Translations under genes and position numbers: made by a program
Assembly (NCBI GenBank): GCA_026989035.1
Contig: JALSKB010000197.1
Span: forward strand, 1-40,800
Length of the DNA stretch: 40,800 nucleotides
Origin: Saprospiraceae bacterium
GTDB taxonomy: Bacteria; Bacteroidota; Bacteroidia; Chitinophagales; Saprospiraceae
Direction: 5' to 3'
Notes under the pieces: generated by a model
What the model was told of the DNA's origin: nothing
Databases searched by the model: none
Seen by the model: the letters and a program-made list of their open reading frames with translations, nothing else
Part shown: positions 24,876-33,267 of the stretch, piece after piece
How the letters are laid out: the number at the start of each line of letters is the position of its first letter
Numbering within the stretch: the stretch's first letter is position 1

Positions 24876-26645
24876 ATGCCAAACCGCCTTCAAGCCCTGC
24901 GCCAAAAAATGCACCGAGCAGGAATCCAAGCCTGTCTCATCCCCTCAACGGACCCCCACCAAAGCGAATACGTAGCCGAACACTGGCAATTGCGCAGCTA
25001 CTTCTCGGGCTTCACCGGCTCGGCAGGAAAACTCCTGATTACGCTCGACCGGGCCGCTCTCTGGACCGACGGCCGCTACTTCCTACAGGCCGAACAACAA
25101 TTGCCGCCCGATATTCTCCTCATGAAAGAAGGCCTGCCCGAAACGCCCTCTATACCGGCCTGGCTTCAACACAACCTCCAACAAGGTGATACCCTCGGTA
25201 TCGATGGCTGGCAGTTCTCTCACCGGCAATACACCGAACTAAAAAAACAACTCCAAGACAAAAAACTCGACATCCGCATTGACTTCAACCCCTGGGACGA
25301 ACTCTGGCCCGACCGACCCCCTCTGCCCGATGCTCCCATTTTCGACTTTCCCGAAGAGTTTGCCGGTGAAAGCAAAGAGAAAAAATTACAGCGCTTGCGC
25401 AAAAACATGTTCGAGCGAAAAATCGACTACCTGCTCCTCTCCGCTCTCGACGAAATCGCCTGGCTCTTCAACCTTCGGGGCCGCGACGTCCACTGCAATC
25501 CCGTCTTTTACGCCTACACCCTCATCGGCCAAGACGAAGCCCTGCTCTTTCTCCCTTACGCTTCCGCCTCCAAATGTCCCTCCGAACTGCAAGCCCATTT
25601 GGCAAAAGCCGGCATACAAATACGCGAGTACGAGCAGATCACGACCGCTTTAAAGGACAAGCTGCCTTCCCAAGCCAGGCTTCAAGCATCTCGGGAGCAG
25701 GTCAATGAAATGCTATACCGGGCACTTCCTGCTCACCCCTCGGACAAAAGCACAAGCCCTGTACAGCTCATGAAGGCCGTAAAAAACGAAACGGAAATTG
25801 CCCACACGCGGCAAGCTATGGTTACAGACGGCATAGCACTGTTTCATTTTTACCGCTGGCTGGAAGAAACCCTCCAACACAGAAGTGTCAGTGAAGCCGA
25901 AGCAGCGGAAAAGATCAACGAATTTCGAAACGAGCAAGGTGATTTTTTCGGCCCCAGCTTCGACCCCATCGTCGGCTTTCGCCAAAACGGAGCCATCGTT
26001 CACTACAAAGCCGAAGCGGAAAATTGCGCGCAAATCCAAGCCCCCGGCATGCTGCTCATCGACAGCGGTGGCCAATACCCGGAAGGTACCACCGACATCA
26101 CCCGAACCACCTATCTGGGAACGCCCTCTGAAGAGCAGAAAAAACACTTCACTCTCGTCTTAAAAGGACACATCGCCCTGGCCCGCGCCATCTTTCCCAA
26201 AGGAACGACGGGCTGCCAACTCGACATCCTCGCCCGCCACGCCCTCTGGCAGGAAAAACTCAATTACGGGCATGGCACCGGCCATGGGGTGGGCTTTTTT
26301 CTCAACGTACACGAAGGGCCCCAACGCATAGGCCCCACCCGCTCCCAAGCAGTGCTCATGGCCGGCATGATTACCTCCAACGAACCTGGCTATTACCTGC
26401 AGGGCCATTACGGCATACGCATAGAAAACCTCGTCCTCTGCCGGGAAGCAGGAAACGGCTTTCTCGAATTTGAAACCCTCACCCTCTTCCCCATCCAGCT
26501 CAAACTCATCGACAAAGATCTTCTGACCGAAGAGGAAATCAGCTGGCTCAACGCCTACCACCAAAAGGTCTATGAAAAACTCAGCCCTCAGCTGAACGAA
26601 GAAGACCGCAACAGCTTGCGCGAACAAACGCGCCCGCTCAACTAA
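24876..26645 (+). CDS. Xaa-Pro aminopeptidase (aminopeptidase P family, M24B)
   Basis: 589 residues, the length of three-domain aminopeptidase P enzymes, which remove an N-terminal residue before proline. The N-terminal creatinase-like domain starts MPNRLQALRQKMHRAGIQA and includes SEYVAEHWQLRSYFSGFTGS. The metal ligands of the pita-bread domain are visible: Asp in LLIDSGGQY, Asp in GTTDITRTTYLG, His in GHGTGHGVGFFL, Glu in TSNEPGYY and Glu in GIRIENLVL. No signal peptide, so cytoplasmic. Probably co-transcribed with uvrA. Its stop overlaps the convergent psuG stop by a few bases. Confidence 0.95.
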   Translation: MPNRLQALRQKMHRAGIQACLIPSTDPHQSEYVAEHWQLRSYFSGFTGSAGKLLITLDRAALWTDGRYFLQAEQQLPPDILLMKEGLPETPSIPAWLQHNLQQGDTLGIDGWQFSHRQYTELKKQLQDKKLDIRIDFNPWDELWPDRPPLPDAPIFDFPEEFAGESKEKKLQRLRKNMFERKIDYLLLSALDEIAWLFNLRGRDVHCNPVFYAYTLIGQDEALLFLPYASASKCPSELQAHLAKAGIQIREYEQITTALKDKLPSQARLQASREQVNEMLYRALPAHPSDKSTSPVQLMKAVKNETEIAHTRQAMVTDGIALFHFYRWLEETLQHRSVSEAEAAEKINEFRNEQGDFFGPSFDPIVGFRQNGAIVHYKAEAENCAQIQAPGMLLIDSGGQYPEGTTDITRTTYLGTPSEEQKKHFTLVLKGHIALARAIFPKGTTGCQLDILARHALWQEKLNYGHGTGHGVGFFLNVHEGPQRIGPTRSQAVLMAGMITSNEPGYYLQGHYGIRIENLVLCREAGNGFLEFETLTLFPIQLKLIDKDLLTEEEISWLNAYHQKVYEKLSPQLNEEDRNSLREQTRPLN

Positions 26646-27553
26646 GCAGGCAAGCCGGCATACTCCACCGCCAGCCGGGAAGCCAAACGAACGTTGTTCT
26701 CCACCAGCCTGATATTTGCCGAAAGGCTAAGCCCCCCCGTCAACTGCCGTATGCGCTCCAAAAGAAAAGGCGTCAGCTCCTTGCCTCCAAGCCCTTGGGC
26801 AAAAGCCTCTTCCAAAGCCCGCTCAACAGCAGCCTGCAAAGGTGCCGCCTCAGGCTCGTACTCTTTCGGTATGGGGTTCGCTATCAAAACGCCTTGCGGC
26901 AAAGACAGAGACCACTGTTTTTTCAGCGCTTTCGCCAAATCTCGCAGCACATCGTAGCGGTACAAAAGAGGCAAACCGCTGCTGCGGGTATAAAAAGCAG
27001 GAAATTCCTTCGTGCCATATCCAATGACAGGTACGCCCAGCGTTTCCAAATATTCCAAAGTGCGGGCCAAATCCAAAACGGCCTTCGCTCCAGCACTGAC
27101 CAAGGCCACCTGCGAACGCGCCAATTGGGGCAAATCGGCCGACACATCCATGCTGCGTTCCGCACCTCTGTGCACCCCTCCTATGCCTCCCGTGGCAAAA
27201 AAGCGTATGCCCACGGCACCTGCAGCGAAAAGCGTGGCAGCCACCGTCGTCGCCCCCCATTGACCGCGCTGCAAGACCACGGCCAAATCTCGCAGGCTGC
27301 ACTTGACAACCTCCTGCCCCTTCCGAGCCAGACGTTCAATTTCATCAGCTTGTAAACCCACCTTCAGCTGCCCCCCGGTCAGAGCTACCGTAGCCGGCAC
27401 GGCGCCCTGCTCCCGCACCAAGGCCTCCAGGGCAAAAGCCGTTTCGGCATTCTGAGGCCAGGGCATGCCATGAGAAATAATAGTGGATTCCAAAGCCACC
27501 ACAGCCCGGCCCTCAGCCAATGCTTCCCGAACTTCTTCAGAACAATACAACAT
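26642..27553 (-). CDS. psuG: Pseudouridine-5'-phosphate glycosidase
   Basis: 303 residues from the ATG giving MLYCSEEVREAL; the frame extends to 27604 with a basic stretch that is not conserved. PsuG splits pseudouridine 5'-phosphate into uracil and ribose 5-phosphate. Family marks: VALESTIISHGMPWPQN, VALTGGQLKVGL, ATTVAATLFAA, FATGGIGGVHRGAE and a late LLIANPIP-type segment (VLIANPIPKEYE). The partner kinase psuK is not adjacent. It meets the aminopeptidase gene tail to tail with overlapping stop codons. Confidence 0.95.
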   Translation of the reverse strand: MLYCSEEVREALAEGRAVVALESTIISHGMPWPQNAETAFALEALVREQGAVPATVALTGGQLKVGLQADEIERLARKGQEVVKCSLRDLAVVLQRGQWGATTVAATLFAAGAVGIRFFATGGIGGVHRGAERSMDVSADLPQLARSQVALVSAGAKAVLDLARTLEYLETLGVPVIGYGTKEFPAFYTRSSGLPLLYRYDVLRDLAKALKKQWSLSLPQGVLIANPIPKEYEPEAAPLQAAVERALEEAFAQGLGGKELTPFLLERIRQLTGGLSLSANIRLVENNVRLASRLAVEYAGLPA

Positions 27554-27614
27554 ATCGTCTCTCTTTTCTCGCCCCCTGCAAAAGGGCTTTGAATACATCG
27601 TCAAACAGCAACCT

Positions 27615-27622
27615 CAAACTTA
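27615..27622 (-). promoter_or_regulatory. -7 element (TAAGTTTG) for psuG
   Basis: Minus-strand TAAGTTTG 62 bases before the psuG ATG. A TTTG on the same strand (27639-27642) lies 16 bases further upstream and could be the -33 box. Confidence 0.5.
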
Positions 27623-27668
27623 ACGATTTCTTAAACACCAAAAGACGGCCGGCCACAAAGCCCGCTCC

Positions 27669-27676
27669 TACCTTTG
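27669..27676 (+). promoter_or_regulatory. -7 element (TACCTTTG) for the lipoprotein-receptor operon
   Basis: Exact TAnnTTTG, 53 bases before the lipoprotein ATG at 27729. It excludes the earlier ATG at 27681, which would lie at the transcription start. Confidence 0.5.
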
Positions 27677-27728
27677 CAGCATGTTACGAACAACTTTTTT
27701 CCTTTTATCCTTACCAAATCCTACCAAC

Positions 27729-29105
27729 ATGAAACACCAGAGCTCTTTTCCGCTCATTCTGCTTGGACTCTTCTTCCTCTTCAGCAATGGCTGCAAGCCT
27801 GAAGAGATGCCCCCACCCGAAGACCAAACCTCCACCCTCTACGAAGAAAACAGCTACACCAACGACTGCTCCGGCAGCAGCCTGGAATACGCCGTAGTAA
27901 AAGTTACCGACCGCGGAGAAGGTACGGGTACCACGACCTGGACCAAAGACAAAACTTACCTGCTCAATGGCCGCGTTTTTGTCAACGAAGGTCAGACGCT
28001 CACCATCGAAGCCGGCACCATCATCAAAGGAGCCGCCGGATCCGGAGAAAAAGCCTCGGCCCTCATCGTTGCACGCGGAGCCAAAATCATTGCCGAAGGC
28101 AGCCGCGACCTGCCCATCATTTTTACCTCAGAAGCCGATGAAATCGCCCGCGACAAATCCGGGGAGCTTTCCTGCCCGGGCGGAAACCTCGCACCCAATT
28201 ACCGCGGCCTCTGGGGCGGGCTTATCATACTGGGCAAAGCCACCATCAACGCCTCCGAACCCGAGCTGGCCATAGAAGGCATCCCCACCTCCGAAACTCG
28301 AGGCCTTTATGGCGGCACCGACGATGCCGACAACTCGGGTATCATCAAGTACGTCTCCATACGCCACGGCGGAACTTCCATAGGTGCAGATAATGAAATC
28401 AACGGCCTGACGCTGGGTGCCGTGGGAAATGGCACCACCATAGACTACGTGGAAGTCATCGCCAACAAAGACGATGGCGTGGAGTTCTTCGGAGGAACCG
28501 TCAATACCAAACACCTGGTCATGACCAACTGCGGAGACGATTCCTTCGATGCCGATGAGGGCTATCGCGGCAACAACCAATTCTGGCTGGCCTTCCAGGA
28601 CGAAACGGCCGACAATGGAGGAGAGCACGACGGCGGCCCTTCCGACTGCCTGCTCTGTGAACCTTATTCCTCCTTCATCGTCCACAACGCCACCTTCGTC
28701 GGAAACGGCAGCAACCGCGCCTTGCGCTTGCGCGAAAATTGCGCAGCCACATACCGCAACTCCATCTTTGTCCATTACGACCAAGGCCTGGAAATCAAAG
28801 ACGATGAAACCCTGGCGCAATTCCAGGCAGGCTTGCTGCAATTTAGCAACAACCTCTTTTGGGATGTCAATACCCCCTGGGCAGCCAGAGCTGCCGATGT
28901 GGAAACCGACTTACTCAACGCTGAAAATAACACGGCCTTAGACCCCGTGTTCAATGCCGAATTTGTGCCCACAGCCTCCAACCTGGGCAGCATAGCTCCA
29001 CCCGACAACGCCTTCTTCGAAGCCGTCAATTACAAAGGAGCCTTCGACCCTGCTGCCGGTACACGCTGGATTGACGACTGGACATTGACCGCAACCTTTC
29101 AATAA
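27729..29105 (+). CDS. Surface lipoprotein with right-handed beta-helix
   Basis: 458 residues. The signal peptide MKHQSSFPLILLGLFFLFSN ends in a lipobox with GC; the acidic residues right after the Cys (KPEE) fit the Bacteroidota surface-lipoprotein export signal. The mature protein has beta-helix rungs: LTIEAGTIIKG, ALIVARGAKIIAEG, IKYVSIRHGG, DNEINGLTLGAVG, TIDYVEVIANKDDGVEFFGG. I recall this family as a regular neighbour of TonB-dependent receptors in Bacteroidota, and the receptor follows here 64 bases later. Substrate unknown; a binding or scaffold role at the outer surface is inferred. Confidence 0.85.
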   Translation: MKHQSSFPLILLGLFFLFSNGCKPEEMPPPEDQTSTLYEENSYTNDCSGSSLEYAVVKVTDRGEGTGTTTWTKDKTYLLNGRVFVNEGQTLTIEAGTIIKGAAGSGEKASALIVARGAKIIAEGSRDLPIIFTSEADEIARDKSGELSCPGGNLAPNYRGLWGGLIILGKATINASEPELAIEGIPTSETRGLYGGTDDADNSGIIKYVSIRHGGTSIGADNEINGLTLGAVGNGTTIDYVEVIANKDDGVEFFGGTVNTKHLVMTNCGDDSFDADEGYRGNNQFWLAFQDETADNGGEHDGGPSDCLLCEPYSSFIVHNATFVGNGSNRALRLRENCAATYRNSIFVHYDQGLEIKDDETLAQFQAGLLQFSNNLFWDVNTPWAARAADVETDLLNAENNTALDPVFNAEFVPTASNLGSIAPPDNAFFEAVNYKGAFDPAAGTRWIDDWTLTATFQ

Positions 29106-29114
29106 ATCACCTTG

Positions 29115-29149
29115 GAGGATGCCACAAGCTCTCAATTTGTGGCATCCTC
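29115..29149 (+). promoter_or_regulatory. Hairpin between lipoprotein and receptor genes
   Basis: GAGGATGCCACAA (29115-29127) pairs perfectly with TTGTGGCATCCTC (29137-29149) over 13 bp around a 9-base loop. No U-tract follows. Such hairpins in the gap of a surface-lipoprotein/receptor pair may stabilise the upstream message and set a ratio between the two proteins, as partial terminators or RNA 3' end barriers. Confidence 0.6.
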
Positions 29150-29169
29150 TCACCCAATGGAAAATCATC

Positions 29170-31980
29170 ATGAAAAGCATTAGCCACACCCTTTTATTCA
29201 GCTTATTGATAAACTTTTTTCTGGTATCCGGCATAGCTGCCCAACAGGGCAGCATTCGGGGGCAAGTGCTCGAAAGTGATGGCCTACCCGCCATTGGTGC
29301 CAACATCCTTCTCAACGGACAAGCCGGAGTGGGTACCGTTACCGACTTAGACGGCTACTTCGTCCTCGACAAATTGTCGGCAGGGACTTATAGCATTACC
29401 GTATCCTATCTTTCCCATCAAACCCAAACCATCAAAGACATTAAGGTAAACAATCAAGCCACCGACCTAGGCACCATTCATCTGCAACCGGCTTCCGTGG
29501 AAATCACTACCGTCGTCGTAACAGCTAAAGCCCTGCAAAACACAGAAACCGCCATCCAAACTCTCCAGCGCAAAAGCTTGAATCCCATCGATGGCATTTC
29601 CAGCCAAACGTTCTCTGCCACCGGAGACGGCCATGCCGGAGCAGCCATAAAGCGCATTTCCGGCGTATCCGTTCAAAACGGAAAATACGTCTTCGTCCGT
29701 GGTCTGGGAGGTCGCTACAGCCTCACTACACTCAACGGTCTGACCATCCCCGGTCTCGACCCCGACCGCAACACCGTCCAAATGGACATCTTCCCCACCA
29801 ATATCTTGGATAACATCATCGTCTATAAGGCTTTTACCCCCGATTTACCGGCCTCCTTCACCGGTGGCCTGGTGGACATCCGCACCAAGGACTTTCCTTC
29901 CGAGCTAAACATGGCTTTCAGCTTGGGCATGCAATACAATCCTCAAGTACACCTCAACGGCCGCTTCCTCACCCATACGGGAAGCTCCACCGACTGGCTC
30001 GGCTACGACAATGGCTTTCGCCAAATCCCTCAAGCTGTAATCCAAGCCGATGAAAGCCAACTACAAAGCATCTATGCCGCCGTGCACCCCGACGAAGCCG
30101 GCCTCTTAGTTCGCTCTTTTAGCAAAGCGGTAGAACCCTATACCATCTCACGCTCACCGGACTACAGCCTCTCTTTCTCTCTGGGCAACCAGGTAAAATG
30201 GCTGGGCAGACCTCTGGGCTTCATCGCAGCACTCAGCTATAAGCGCAACTCGAGTTTTGACGGAACTAAAAAACAGGGGCGCTTCCTCTACATCTCCCAT
30301 GAAGCCGACAGCCTCATACAAGACGAGAACTTTGACGTACAACACAGCAGAGAAAACACCCTGCTCTCCGCTATTTTCAGCAGCAGCTACAAGCTCAACA
30401 ACCACAACAAACTCAAGCTCACCTTCTTGCACAACCAAGCCGGCAGCAAAGAGACCCGCCTGCAGCAAGGTCCCGTTTACAGTGAAGACCTGGGTTATCA
30501 AGAGCGCTTTCTCGCTTTCCAGCAGCGCAACTTCAGCAGCCTACAACTACATGGCTATCACTCCTTTGGAGCAAAGGAAAATTTCCAACTCAACTGGAGC
30601 AGCAGCTACAGCTTAGCCGAAATGTCTCAACCCGACCTACGCTTCCTCAACAACGCCTACATCCGCCAAGGCGAGGAAATCATCTATTCCATCCAGCCTG
30701 CCATCGGCCTCATCCCAACCAGGTACTGGCGCCAAATGCACGAAAACCTCTCAGCCAACAAAATCGACTTTACCTACGGCTTCAGCAATTGGACCGAACG
30801 CAAGGGACGCCTCAAAGCCGGTGTAGCCTTTAACTACAGAAGCAGAAGCTTCAACGAACGCATCTTTCAGTTTGAATCCCTCAGCAACGAATTTGACGGC
30901 TCCTTTGAACACTATTTCTCCGACGAAAACGCCATATCATCAGAAAACGCCATGGGTGTTTTCCTCACGGAGAACTCCAATCCCAAAAATATCTATCAGG
31001 CGTCTCAGTCCATTTCTGCCGCTTACCTCATGACCGAGCTACCTCTTAGCAAGCGCTTGCGTGCTATAGGCGGCTTGCGCATGGAAAAAGCCCAAATACA
31101 CTTCAACAACCTTTCCATCCAAAACGGCCTCTTACTCGACGACCTGGACCTGCTTCCCGCTCTGGGACTGATCTATGCCCTGCAAGAAGACAAAATGAAT
31201 CTGAGGCTCAACTACAACCACACCATTGCCCGACCCGTGTTCCGCGAAATTGCCGATGTGGCTTTCTTCGAATTCCTCAACAACAACTTCCTGCTGGGCA
31301 ATCCCGATTTGCAGCGCACTCGCATAGCCAACCTCGATCTGCGCTGGGAATACTTCTTCGCCCCCGGAGAGAAGATTCTTATCTCCGCTTTTCACAAAGA
31401 CTTTACCAACCCCATAGAATTGACAAACAACCCGGAAGCAAAAAACGGCGAATGGGTCTATAAAAACGTAGAACAAGCCCGCGTCCTCGGCATCGAAGTC
31501 GAATGGCGCAAACGCCTGAACTTTATCCCCGCCCTGCGCAATTTCATCTTTGGCAGCAACATCTCACTCATCCAATCTCGGGCGTCCATCGCTGCCGAAG
31601 AGCTGGCTAACATCCGTTTCCACCAACCCGATGCTTCGGACACCCGACCGCTCTTTGGCCAATCGCCCTATTTGATCAATGCCTTTCTCGCCTACCAAAA
31701 TGAGCAAGGCACAAACCTCCAAATCAACTACAACGTTCAAGGCCCGCGGCTCTACCTGGTACAGGTAGGTGCTATGCCGGACGTTTACGAACAGCCCTTC
31801 CACCAAATCGACCTCACTGCCCGACAACAGCTGGGTGCATTTACGCTGAGCTTCGGCATCAGCAACCTTCTCAACCAGGCCCGCATACTGGACATCGCCT
31901 TCAAAGACAAGGCCTACATCTTTAGCAGTACTCACCCGGGGCGAACCTTTTCTCTCGGACTGACTTACGAGATTCGATGA
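29170..31980 (+). CDS. TonB-dependent outer-membrane receptor
   Basis: 936 residues with a signal peptide ending near GIAAQQG. An N-terminal carboxypeptidase-regulatory-like domain (SIRGQVLESDGLPAIGANIL, then GTVTDLDGYFVLDKL) is followed by the plug, with AGAAIKRISGVSVQNGKY, VFVRGLGGRYSLTTLNGLTI and ASFTGGLVDIRTKDFP, and by a 22-strand-type barrel ending SLGLTYEIR. It imports a bulky substrate using TonB energy. The start is the ATG at 29170, since the frame from 29119 has no signal peptide and overlaps the hairpin. The preceding beta-helix lipoprotein is probably its partner. Confidence 0.93.
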   Translation: MKSISHTLLFSLLINFFLVSGIAAQQGSIRGQVLESDGLPAIGANILLNGQAGVGTVTDLDGYFVLDKLSAGTYSITVSYLSHQTQTIKDIKVNNQATDLGTIHLQPASVEITTVVVTAKALQNTETAIQTLQRKSLNPIDGISSQTFSATGDGHAGAAIKRISGVSVQNGKYVFVRGLGGRYSLTTLNGLTIPGLDPDRNTVQMDIFPTNILDNIIVYKAFTPDLPASFTGGLVDIRTKDFPSELNMAFSLGMQYNPQVHLNGRFLTHTGSSTDWLGYDNGFRQIPQAVIQADESQLQSIYAAVHPDEAGLLVRSFSKAVEPYTISRSPDYSLSFSLGNQVKWLGRPLGFIAALSYKRNSSFDGTKKQGRFLYISHEADSLIQDENFDVQHSRENTLLSAIFSSSYKLNNHNKLKLTFLHNQAGSKETRLQQGPVYSEDLGYQERFLAFQQRNFSSLQLHGYHSFGAKENFQLNWSSSYSLAEMSQPDLRFLNNAYIRQGEEIIYSIQPAIGLIPTRYWRQMHENLSANKIDFTYGFSNWTERKGRLKAGVAFNYRSRSFNERIFQFESLSNEFDGSFEHYFSDENAISSENAMGVFLTENSNPKNIYQASQSISAAYLMTELPLSKRLRAIGGLRMEKAQIHFNNLSIQNGLLLDDLDLLPALGLIYALQEDKMNLRLNYNHTIARPVFREIADVAFFEFLNNNFLLGNPDLQRTRIANLDLRWEYFFAPGEKILISAFHKDFTNPIELTNNPEAKNGEWVYKNVEQARVLGIEVEWRKRLNFIPALRNFIFGSNISLIQSRASIAAEELANIRFHQPDASDTRPLFGQSPYLINAFLAYQNEQGTNLQINYNVQGPRLYLVQVGAMPDVYEQPFHQIDLTARQQLGAFTLSFGISNLLNQARILDIAFKDKAYIFSSTHPGRTFSLGLTYEIR

Positions 31981-32009
31981 GCTGGATCTAGCACAAAACA
32001 GCTCAGACC

Positions 32010-32040
32010 AAGCTGCCTGCTACCTGTAAGCAGGCAGCTT
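32010..32040 (+). terminator. Hairpin after the TonB-dependent receptor gene
   Basis: AAGCTGCCTGCT (32010-32021) pairs perfectly with AGCAGGCAGCTT (32029-32040) over 12 bp, 7-base loop, 29 bases after the receptor stop. A U-tract is missing, so it may act as a 3' stabiliser as much as a terminator. Confidence 0.6.
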
Positions 32041-32090
32041 GAGTTGTCCCCAAAGCAAAGCGGTTCAAAAAGAGGAACATACCATCGGTG

Positions 32091-32148
32091 GGGTTTCCGG
32101 CAAAACGCAAAACAACGAGGTTTTTGCAAGGCTTATGGCCGGAAATCC
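32091..32148. other. Two-tier stem-loop in the gene-free stretch
   Basis: An outer 11-bp stem with one G-T pair (32091-32101 with 32138-32148; core TTTCCGGC/GCCGGAAA) encloses an inner stem GCAAAAC (32107-32113) with GTTTTTGC (32120-32127). It could be a structured leader or small RNA, or a decayed repeat. No family was recognised. Confidence 0.4.
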
Positions 32149-32255
32149 ATTCCCAAATCATTTCGTCCTAAACGCTGTTGTGCCCTCAGCATCCCACACA
32201 GCTGACTTTACCTAAAAAAGAGTTTGAGCAGGAAGTAAACAACGCAAAAACTTTG

Positions 32256-32263
32256 TATCTTCG
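32256..32263 (+). promoter_or_regulatory. Imperfect -7 element (TATCTTCG) for the second rhomboid
   Basis: One base off TAnnTTTG, 77 bases before the ATG at 32341. Confidence 0.3.
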
Positions 32264-32340
32264 TTCTTTCAATGCTTGCCTCCAAGAGGCTTAGCCCTGC
32301 TGTGTGCAAGCAAAAGAGACAAAAGAACAAGGAAACGGCT

Positions 32341-33267
32341 ATGCTCAATTCGCTTTTAAACGACGTCAAGCAGCAATACCGATACGGAGGCATGATCACG
32401 CGGCTGATCATCATTAACATAGCAGTTTTTGTATTGATAAACATCCTGGCGCTTTTGTTCACCCTATTTAGCGGATTTTCAGGTCCCCGAGGAGTGGAAA
32501 GCGTCATGCGATTTTTCTCCTTAGAACCCGGACTATGGCACCAACTCACACACCCCTGGGTTTTTATCACCAACATGTTTTTGCATATTGGTCTGTGGCA
32601 TCTGCTTTTCAACATGCTCATGCTCTACTGGTTTGGGCGCATTGTGGAAAATCTCTTAGGAAGCAAACACGTCTTAGCCATCTACCTCTTAAGCGGTTTG
32701 GCTGGAGGACTTGTTTACCTCATTGTCGGCAGCTTTATCCCTGAGCTGCATAACACCTATGCCTATGGAGCTTCTGCCGCTGTCATGGGCGTCGTCGTTG
32801 CTGCCGCGACACTGACACCCGACAGTTTCATGCACTTACTTCTCATAGGCCCTGTACGCTTAAAATACATTGCCTCTGCTCTGATCCTGCTCGATTTGTT
32901 CAGTATAGGATGGATGACCAACACAGGAGGTCACTTTGCCCACATAGGAGGAGCTCTATTCGGCTATTCCTACATCCAAGAATTACGCAAGGGGAACGAC
33001 TTTTCCAAGCTAATTGACAAACTGTACGACAATTCACTTATCCTCTTAGAGAAGTTTCTCAACTTCTTGTTGTCAGTTTTTGAAGACTCCGCTGAAAATT
33101 CAAAAACCTCCCATAGGGTCAAAGGGCAACATCAAAGAGATCTCTCTGAAGAAGAAGCTTATGAAGAGCAGTTAAACACCATCCTGGAAAAAATTAAAGA
33201 ACACGGTTATGACAGCCTGAGCCGCGAAGAAAAGGAATTCTTATTCAATGCCAGCAAGAAAAAGTGA
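32341..33267 (+). CDS. Rhomboid family protease with C-terminal DUF6576-like tail
   Basis: 308 residues from the ATG giving MLNSLLNDVKQQ; an upstream frame to 32272 is basic and non-hydrophobic. Six membrane helices carry HIGLWHLLFNMLMLYWFG, the catalytic serine in YGASAAVMG and histidine in GHFAHIGGALFG. The soluble C-terminal part ends in LNTILEKIKEHGYDSLSREE, then KEFLFNASKK, a short helical domain common at the end of Bacteroidota rhomboids. Its end overlaps the next gene by 20 bases. I recall the order mutL, rhomboid, rhomboid, endonuclease-like in Bacteroidota, so this pair looks separated from the mutL pair. Confidence 0.93.
   Translation: MLNSLLNDVKQQYRYGGMITRLIIINIAVFVLINILALLFTLFSGFSGPRGVESVMRFFSLEPGLWHQLTHPWVFITNMFLHIGLWHLLFNMLMLYWFGRIVENLLGSKHVLAIYLLSGLAGGLVYLIVGSFIPELHNTYAYGASAAVMGVVVAAATLTPDSFMHLLLIGPVRLKYIASALILLDLFSIGWMTNTGGHFAHIGGALFGYSYIQELRKGNDFSKLIDKLYDNSLILLEKFLNFLLSVFEDSAENSKTSHRVKGQHQRDLSEEEAYEEQLNTILEKIKEHGYDSLSREEKEFLFNASKKK

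Larger units (their letters stand above)
31981..32340. other. Gene-free 360-base stretch between receptor and rhomboid
   Basis: It holds a hairpin terminator right after the receptor gene, a two-tier hairpin at 32091-32148 and a near-match promoter for the rhomboid gene. No convincing open frame or tRNA was seen. An extension of the rhomboid frame to 32272 exists but is not conserved-looking. Confidence 0.6.
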
